A DNA stretch of 32,382 bases from Candidatus Collierbacteria bacterium (lineage in GTDB: Bacteria; Patescibacteriota; Microgenomatia; UBA1400; MFAQ01). Below are positions 28,828 through 32,382 of this stretch, piece after piece. Location of the stretch: positions 1-32,382 of the forward strand of contig CAIQPO010000067.1 in NCBI GenBank assembly GCA_903873735.1, given 5' to 3'. Made by a program: the position numbers and the translations under genes. Position 1 is the first letter of the stretch; each line of letters begins with the position of its first letter. Under the pieces are notes generated by a model. That model worked only from the letters and a program-made list of their open reading frames with translations. It was not told the DNA's origin and made no database searches.

Positions 28828-29538
28828 ATGACACCCGAGCTTGAAAAAAGACTGAGTGAGGCAGGAAATCAAAGAGAGTCCGAACACTTCTCTGAAGCCA
28901 TAAAGCAATATACAGACATCCTTTTTGATGCACTTTCTCAAGGAGATTATTCTGCTCAAATTCATTGCCTTTGCGGTCAGTCACTTACTTATAAAATTCT
29001 AGCCAGACACACCAGTCATGCCCTCTATCAAAAGCTCACAGTTGAGTTCTCACATCAAGCCATATATATTCTTGAAGACCACCAGGAGCACATCGATCCT
29101 CGCACTCACTCTATAGCTTTAAGTACTCACGCCGACGCCCTACTCATCAGCAGTCAGGCAGCTGAAGCTTTGCCATTCTTTGAGAAATCACTCCTTGTCA
29201 CCAATGCCGATGTACCAGAAAAAGGTAGACTAAAGGCTCATATTGGCAAGGTAAAATATCTCACCGGTCTCCATCAGGAGGGTAAAGACATGATCATCTC
29301 TGGTCTAGAAGACATTCGCACCGGCGACATGAATCAATATCACATTAGGGTTTGGGAGACAGGTGCTCTAAATGACCTTACTAGAATCGCCCTAAAAGAA
29401 GGAGACTTTACCAAAGCCTCAACTCTTAATAGCCAGTCAGTTAAAATTGCCACTGATCACAATCTTTCAATTAGGCTAAAAGAATCAGAAGCTCTCCAAA
29501 AAAGTATTAACAATCAAGACAAAAATATTGTTCTCTAA
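28828..29538 (+). CDS. TPR-like repeat protein
   Basis: 236 residues, helical throughout, with TPR-like pairs such as GNQRESEHFSEAIKQYTDILFDAL and SSQAAEALPFFEKSLLV. It has no signal peptide, so it is cytoplasmic; such repeats bind partner proteins. The stop TAA lies one base before the ATG of the cyclophilin gene, the next member of a three-gene operon. The -10 box ends 6 bases before the ATG, so it is predicted leaderless. Confidence 0.75.
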   Translation: MTPELEKRLSEAGNQRESEHFSEAIKQYTDILFDALSQGDYSAQIHCLCGQSLTYKILARHTSHALYQKLTVEFSHQAIYILEDHQEHIDPRTHSIALSTHADALLISSQAAEALPFFEKSLLVTNADVPEKGRLKAHIGKVKYLTGLHQEGKDMIISGLEDIRTGDMNQYHIRVWETGALNDLTRIALKEGDFTKASTLNSQSVKIATDHNLSIRLKESEALQKSINNQDKNIVL

Positions 29539-29539
29539 A

Positions 29540-30211
29540 ATGAAGACTCTTCCTCTAATCACTCTATCAGCAATACTACTCGCTGGCTGTACTTCTACCA
29601 ACACAAAAAACACTCTCGAGTTAACCGACAGTAAAATATCAGTAATTACCCCCACTGAAACAATTAATAATCAAACTCCCACACCCATGGCCAAAAACAT
29701 TACCGCAATCCTTCATACGACAGAAGGAGACATTACCATTGCCCTTTACCCCGACAAAGCCCCAGTTACTGTCTCAAACTTTATTGATTTGTCTAAGGGC
29801 ACTCGTGAATGGATAAATCCCAAAGATGGCAAAAAAATGACCAATACCCCTCTCTACAACGGCACTATTTTTCATCGTGTGATTGCCGGCTTTATGATCC
29901 AAGGTGGAGATCCAGCAGGTAGCGGTATGGGTGGACCTGGATATAGATTCAAAGATGAGTTCGATCCAAGCCTAACTTTTTCAGAACCATATCTTCTAGC
30001 CATGGCAAATGCCGGCCCGGGCACAAACGGCTCACAGTTCTTCATCACCGTCGAAAAAACTCCTCATCTAAACAATCGCCACACAATTTTTGGCAAGGTA
30101 GTTAAGGGTACAGAAGTAGTCGACAAAATTGCCAATACCAAAACTGATATGAGTGATAAGCCCTTAAAGGACGTTGTCATTTCTTCTGTCGACATTATTG
30201 AGGAAAAATGA
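29540..30211 (+). CDS. Cyclophilin-type peptidyl-prolyl isomerase, lipoprotein
   Basis: 223 residues from the ATG at 29540 (a TTG at 29528 inside the previous gene is rejected because it would spoil the signal). LLAGC gives a lipidated Cys 17, so it is anchored on the outer face of the membrane. The cyclophilin core has IFHRVIAGFMIQGGDP, GGPGYRFKDEF and ANAGPGTNGSQFFIT with the catalytic Arg and the Phe/Gln/Ala cluster. It assists folding of exported proteins. It overlaps the endonuclease IV gene by 4 bases (ATGA). Confidence 0.92.
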   Translation: MKTLPLITLSAILLAGCTSTNTKNTLELTDSKISVITPTETINNQTPTPMAKNITAILHTTEGDITIALYPDKAPVTVSNFIDLSKGTREWINPKDGKKMTNTPLYNGTIFHRVIAGFMIQGGDPAGSGMGGPGYRFKDEFDPSLTFSEPYLLAMANAGPGTNGSQFFITVEKTPHLNNRHTIFGKVVKGTEVVDKIANTKTDMSDKPLKDVVISSVDIIEEK

Positions 30212-31044
30212 GGAAGATTGGAGGTCATGTATCCATCGCCGGGGGCATCTCTAATGCCATAGACAATACGATCTCAATTGGCGGAAACTGTATGCAAATC
30301 TTCGCCGGCTCTCCCAGACTTTGGGCAAGAACGCCATTTCCGCCAAGCCAGGTCGAGGCTTTTCTTGCTCGGAAAAATGAGCTTCACCTGGACCCCATTT
30401 TCATCCATGCACTCTATCTTGTAAATCTGGCCACCGACAATCAAGACTTGCTTGAAAAATCCATAAACTCACTAATAGCCGACCTAAACAACGGTACTTT
30501 AATTGAGTCTGCTGGTGTGATAGTTCACATTGGCTCCCACCAAGGAAGGGGATTTGATTCTGCTAAAAAACAAATTATCGAAAGTATAAACAAAATTCTT
30601 TCATCAACCACTAGTACCAACCTAATTCTTGAAAACGATGCCGGTCAAAATGGGAAAATCGGGTCCATTGAAGAAATTGAGACGCTAGTGGTGGAGTTAA
30701 AATCCGACAGAATTAGATTGTGTCTAGACACAGCCCATCTGTTTGAATCGGGAACTGACCTTCGCAATAAAGACATAGTAGATTTATTTGTATCCGATTT
30801 AGATAAGAGGGGACTCTTGGAAAAAATTTCATGTATCCATCTAAACGATTCAGCCACAGAGCTAGATTCTCACCGTGATAATCACGCTAATATCGGTGAA
30901 GGAAAAATTGGATCTAGCGGTCTTTCAAACTTCATCAATCACCCCCGCCTATCTCATTTGCCTTTACTTCTCGAGGTACCAGGCGAAAACAAAGCCGGAC
31001 CCGACAAAACAAACATCGAAAGAGTCATCTCTCTCACAAAATAA
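30208..31044 (+). CDS. nfo: Endonuclease IV (AP endonuclease)
   Basis: 278 residues, normal for the family. Zinc-site residues are in the expected places: HALY, VIVHIGSH, LILENDAGQ (Glu), LCLDTAHLFESGTDL (Asp, His), HLNDSATELDSHRDNHANIGEGKIG (His, Asp, His) and the final LLEVPG (Glu). It cuts the DNA backbone at abasic sites in base excision repair. It is the last gene of the TPR-cyclophilin operon and converges on the ABC permease gene with no gap. Confidence 0.95.
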   Translation: MRKIGGHVSIAGGISNAIDNTISIGGNCMQIFAGSPRLWARTPFPPSQVEAFLARKNELHLDPIFIHALYLVNLATDNQDLLEKSINSLIADLNNGTLIESAGVIVHIGSHQGRGFDSAKKQIIESINKILSSTTSTNLILENDAGQNGKIGSIEEIETLVVELKSDRIRLCLDTAHLFESGTDLRNKDIVDLFVSDLDKRGLLEKISCIHLNDSATELDSHRDNHANIGEGKIGSSGLSNFINHPRLSHLPLLLEVPGENKAGPDKTNIERVISLTK

Positions 31045-32253
31045 TTATTCGTACCTAATCGCATCAATTGGTGAAAGATCTGCCGCTTTTTTGGCAGGAA
31101 ATACTCCAAAAATTACACCAATAGCACTAGAAGTACCTACTGCGAGGGCAACTGCTTCAATACTAATATATGCAGGGAATATCGTCTGTATAAGGGCCAC
31201 AATAACTGCAGCGAGGGCTAAGCCAGCTATACCTCCAAAAAGAGATAACACAACCGCTTCCATCAAGAACTGCCATAAAATGTCATTTCTCCTTGCCCCC
31301 AAAGCTCTCCTTATTCCAATTTCCTTTATTCTTTCAGAAACTGTTACATACATGATGTTTAAAATTCCGATTCCGCCCACAACAAGTGATATTGCAGCGA
31401 TTGCTACGAGCACCACATTTAATATATTAAAGATTGAACCAATAGCGTTTAGTATTTCAGTAGACTCCACTACTGAGAATTCGTCATCCTTAAATCTTTT
31501 AAGCATGACATTACTAATTTCCTCTTTTACTTTAGGAATATCTTCGGCTGATTGCGCCTTAATAATGAAAGTTGAAAACTTTTTGTCTGTATTGAATATG
31601 TATCCTGTTTTGTAGGGGATATACACAAATGAGTCAAAATCGGGTCCACCCAAGCCACCTCCGCCCTTTGATTCAGCCACGCCGATCACTCTAAATATCT
31701 GCCCAGAAAGTCTCACCTGCTTCCCTACAGATAATGCTTTATTCACAAATAGTTTTTCCGCCAGCTTGGGACCAATAACAGCAATTTTGTCTCTTTTCTG
31801 AACATCACTAACTGAAAAGACCTCACCATACTCTGCCTTAATATTCCTTGAATCAAAAAATTCATTTGAGGTTGAATAAATCGTCCCTGCCTCAGACTTC
31901 CCATTTGCCTCTACCTCCACACTTTTAGAGTACACAGGTACTGCATAAACGACTTCTGGTATTCTCTTTATTGCCACTAAATCCCTTTCCTCAAAGGTAG
32001 GACCAATGGTCGCAGAGCTGTTGCTAAAACCTCCACCCCTACTCAACACGCTTCCAGGTAAAAGATAGACCAAGTTAGTACCCAAACTATTAAACTGTTG
32101 CTTTATATATTCTTTTAGCCCTAAGCCAAAAGAAATTAAAAGCACCACAGACAAAACTCCAATCAAAATTCCTAGAGATGTCAGAATTGTGCGACCTTTA
32201 TTTTTTCCGAAATCTATCAAAGCTGACTTTAAAATATTTGAGAAGTAGTTCAT
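31045..32253 (-). CDS. MacB/FtsX-type ABC transporter permease
   Basis: 402 residues. One N-terminal membrane helix (about 21-44), a MacB-like periplasmic core domain (about 50-260), then three C-terminal helices including GGIGILNIMYVTVSERIKEIGIRRALGAR, the coupling-helix signature of the family, and ending DLSPIDAIRYE. It pairs with the upstream ATPase; the start is supported by GGAGG 7 bases before the ATG, and the ATPase stop overlaps it by 4 bases. In monoderm-like CPR cells such pairs probably release lipoproteins, peptides or toxic compounds, or act in mechanotransmission; the substrate is unknown. Confidence 0.9.
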   Translation of the reverse strand: MNYFSNILKSALIDFGKNKGRTILTSLGILIGVLSVVLLISFGLGLKEYIKQQFNSLGTNLVYLLPGSVLSRGGGFSNSSATIGPTFEERDLVAIKRIPEVVYAVPVYSKSVEVEANGKSEAGTIYSTSNEFFDSRNIKAEYGEVFSVSDVQKRDKIAVIGPKLAEKLFVNKALSVGKQVRLSGQIFRVIGVAESKGGGGLGGPDFDSFVYIPYKTGYIFNTDKKFSTFIIKAQSAEDIPKVKEEISNVMLKRFKDDEFSVVESTEILNAIGSIFNILNVVLVAIAAISLVVGGIGILNIMYVTVSERIKEIGIRRALGARRNDILWQFLMEAVVLSLFGGIAGLALAAVIVALIQTIFPAYISIEAVALAVGTSSAIGVIFGVFPAKKAADLSPIDAIRYE

Positions 32254-32382
32254 TTTGCCACCTCCCCGTCTTTTATCTTTATTTGTCTTCTTGTTCTTTC
32301 GGCAACATCTAGCTCATGAGTCACCACCAAGACTGTAACCTTCTCCGTTCTATTTAGTTCTTCAAAAAGCTCCATAATTTCA
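32250..32382 (-). CDS. ABC transporter ATPase (LolD/MacB type), C-terminal part only
   Basis: The last 43 residues of an ATPase enter from the right edge; this stretch is 133 bases and was found by translating the minus strand. It reads VLVVTHELDVAERTRRQI, with the H-loop His, and ends KDGEVAK, as in LolD/MacB ATPases. It drives the permease encoded just downstream with a 4-base ATGA overlap. Confidence 0.85.
   Translation of the reverse strand, partial: EIMELFEELNRTEKVTVLVVTHELDVAERTRRQIKIKDGEVAK

Noticed and set aside
1..32382. TGA recoding as in Gracilibacteria or Absconditabacteria
   Set aside because: TGA serves as the stop of several genes, for example at 5318-5320 and 32250-32252, and the ORFs are intact under the standard code.
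1..32382. CRISPR array, IS element, prophage or integron
   Set aside because: No spaced direct repeats, transposase, integrase or phage gene was seen; the only sizeable repeat lies in a Pro/Gln-rich gene.

Overview
The window reads like a chromosome segment of a Candidate Phyla Radiation (Patescibacteria) bacterium, probably Microgenomates-like. This is inference from content and style: small AT-rich genes, tight overlapping operons, a divergent seryl-tRNA synthetase, many taxon-restricted small membrane proteins, ADP-forming acyl-CoA synthetase with a 2-oxoacid:ferredoxin oxidoreductase, and a cytosolic-type [NiFe] hydrogenase. TGA acts as a normal stop, so this is not one of the CPR lineages that read TGA as glycine. 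No insertion sequence, phage gene or CRISPR array is visible.

Layout. 1-1545: end of an AddB/RecB-type nuclease, a PlsC-like acyltransferase and an O6-alkylguanine transferase-like protein. 1600-4533: single-gene units for small membrane or zinc-ribbon proteins around a DEAD-box helicase, most with visible promoters and terminators. 4640-6678: methyltransferase plus B12/radical SAM pair. 6762-7796: a small orphan gene, then an RNA-rich stretch with tRNA-Glu(CTC), a structured RNA-like element sharing the tRNA 3' end, and a probable small RNA. 7797-9774: greA, a lipoprotein, a membrane protein and an HD hydrolase. 9775-15556: a T-box-like leader, serS, a D,D-carboxypeptidase, a spermidine-synthase-like protein and secA. 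15707-15751 is a 14-residue Cys-rich peptide gene.

15796-24608 is the metabolic core. It holds an ADP-forming acyl-CoA synthetase fused to a ferredoxin-reductase-like flavoprotein domain, fused gamma-alpha and separate beta subunits of a 2-oxoacid:ferredoxin oxidoreductase, a three-cysteine ferredoxin, a protein with a HypC-like C-terminal domain, a hydrogenase maturation protease, [NiFe] hydrogenase large and small subunits, and HypC. A coherent reading (inference) is fermentation: 2-oxoacid to acyl-CoA with reduced ferredoxin, acyl-CoA to acid with ATP, and electrons passed to protons by the hydrogenase or to NAD(P) through the fused flavoprotein domain.

24644-32382: a small orphan gene, a membrane-anchored trypsin-like protease with a large insertion, a Pro/Gln-rich repeat protein, a DUF4258-like protein, a TPR protein, a cyclophilin lipoprotein, endonuclease IV, and an ABC exporter permease with the end of its ATPase.

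Two expression styles coexist. Several core genes have a -10 box ending 6-9 bases before the start codon (leaderless or nearly so). The small orphan genes mostly carry Shine-Dalgarno sites and strong intrinsic terminators. The most unusual items are the T-box-like leader before serS, the synthetase-flavoprotein fusion, the hydrogenase with non-standard ligand motifs whose 3' end overlaps its protease gene exactly at the processed tail, and the free-standing HypB-like metal-binding peptide.
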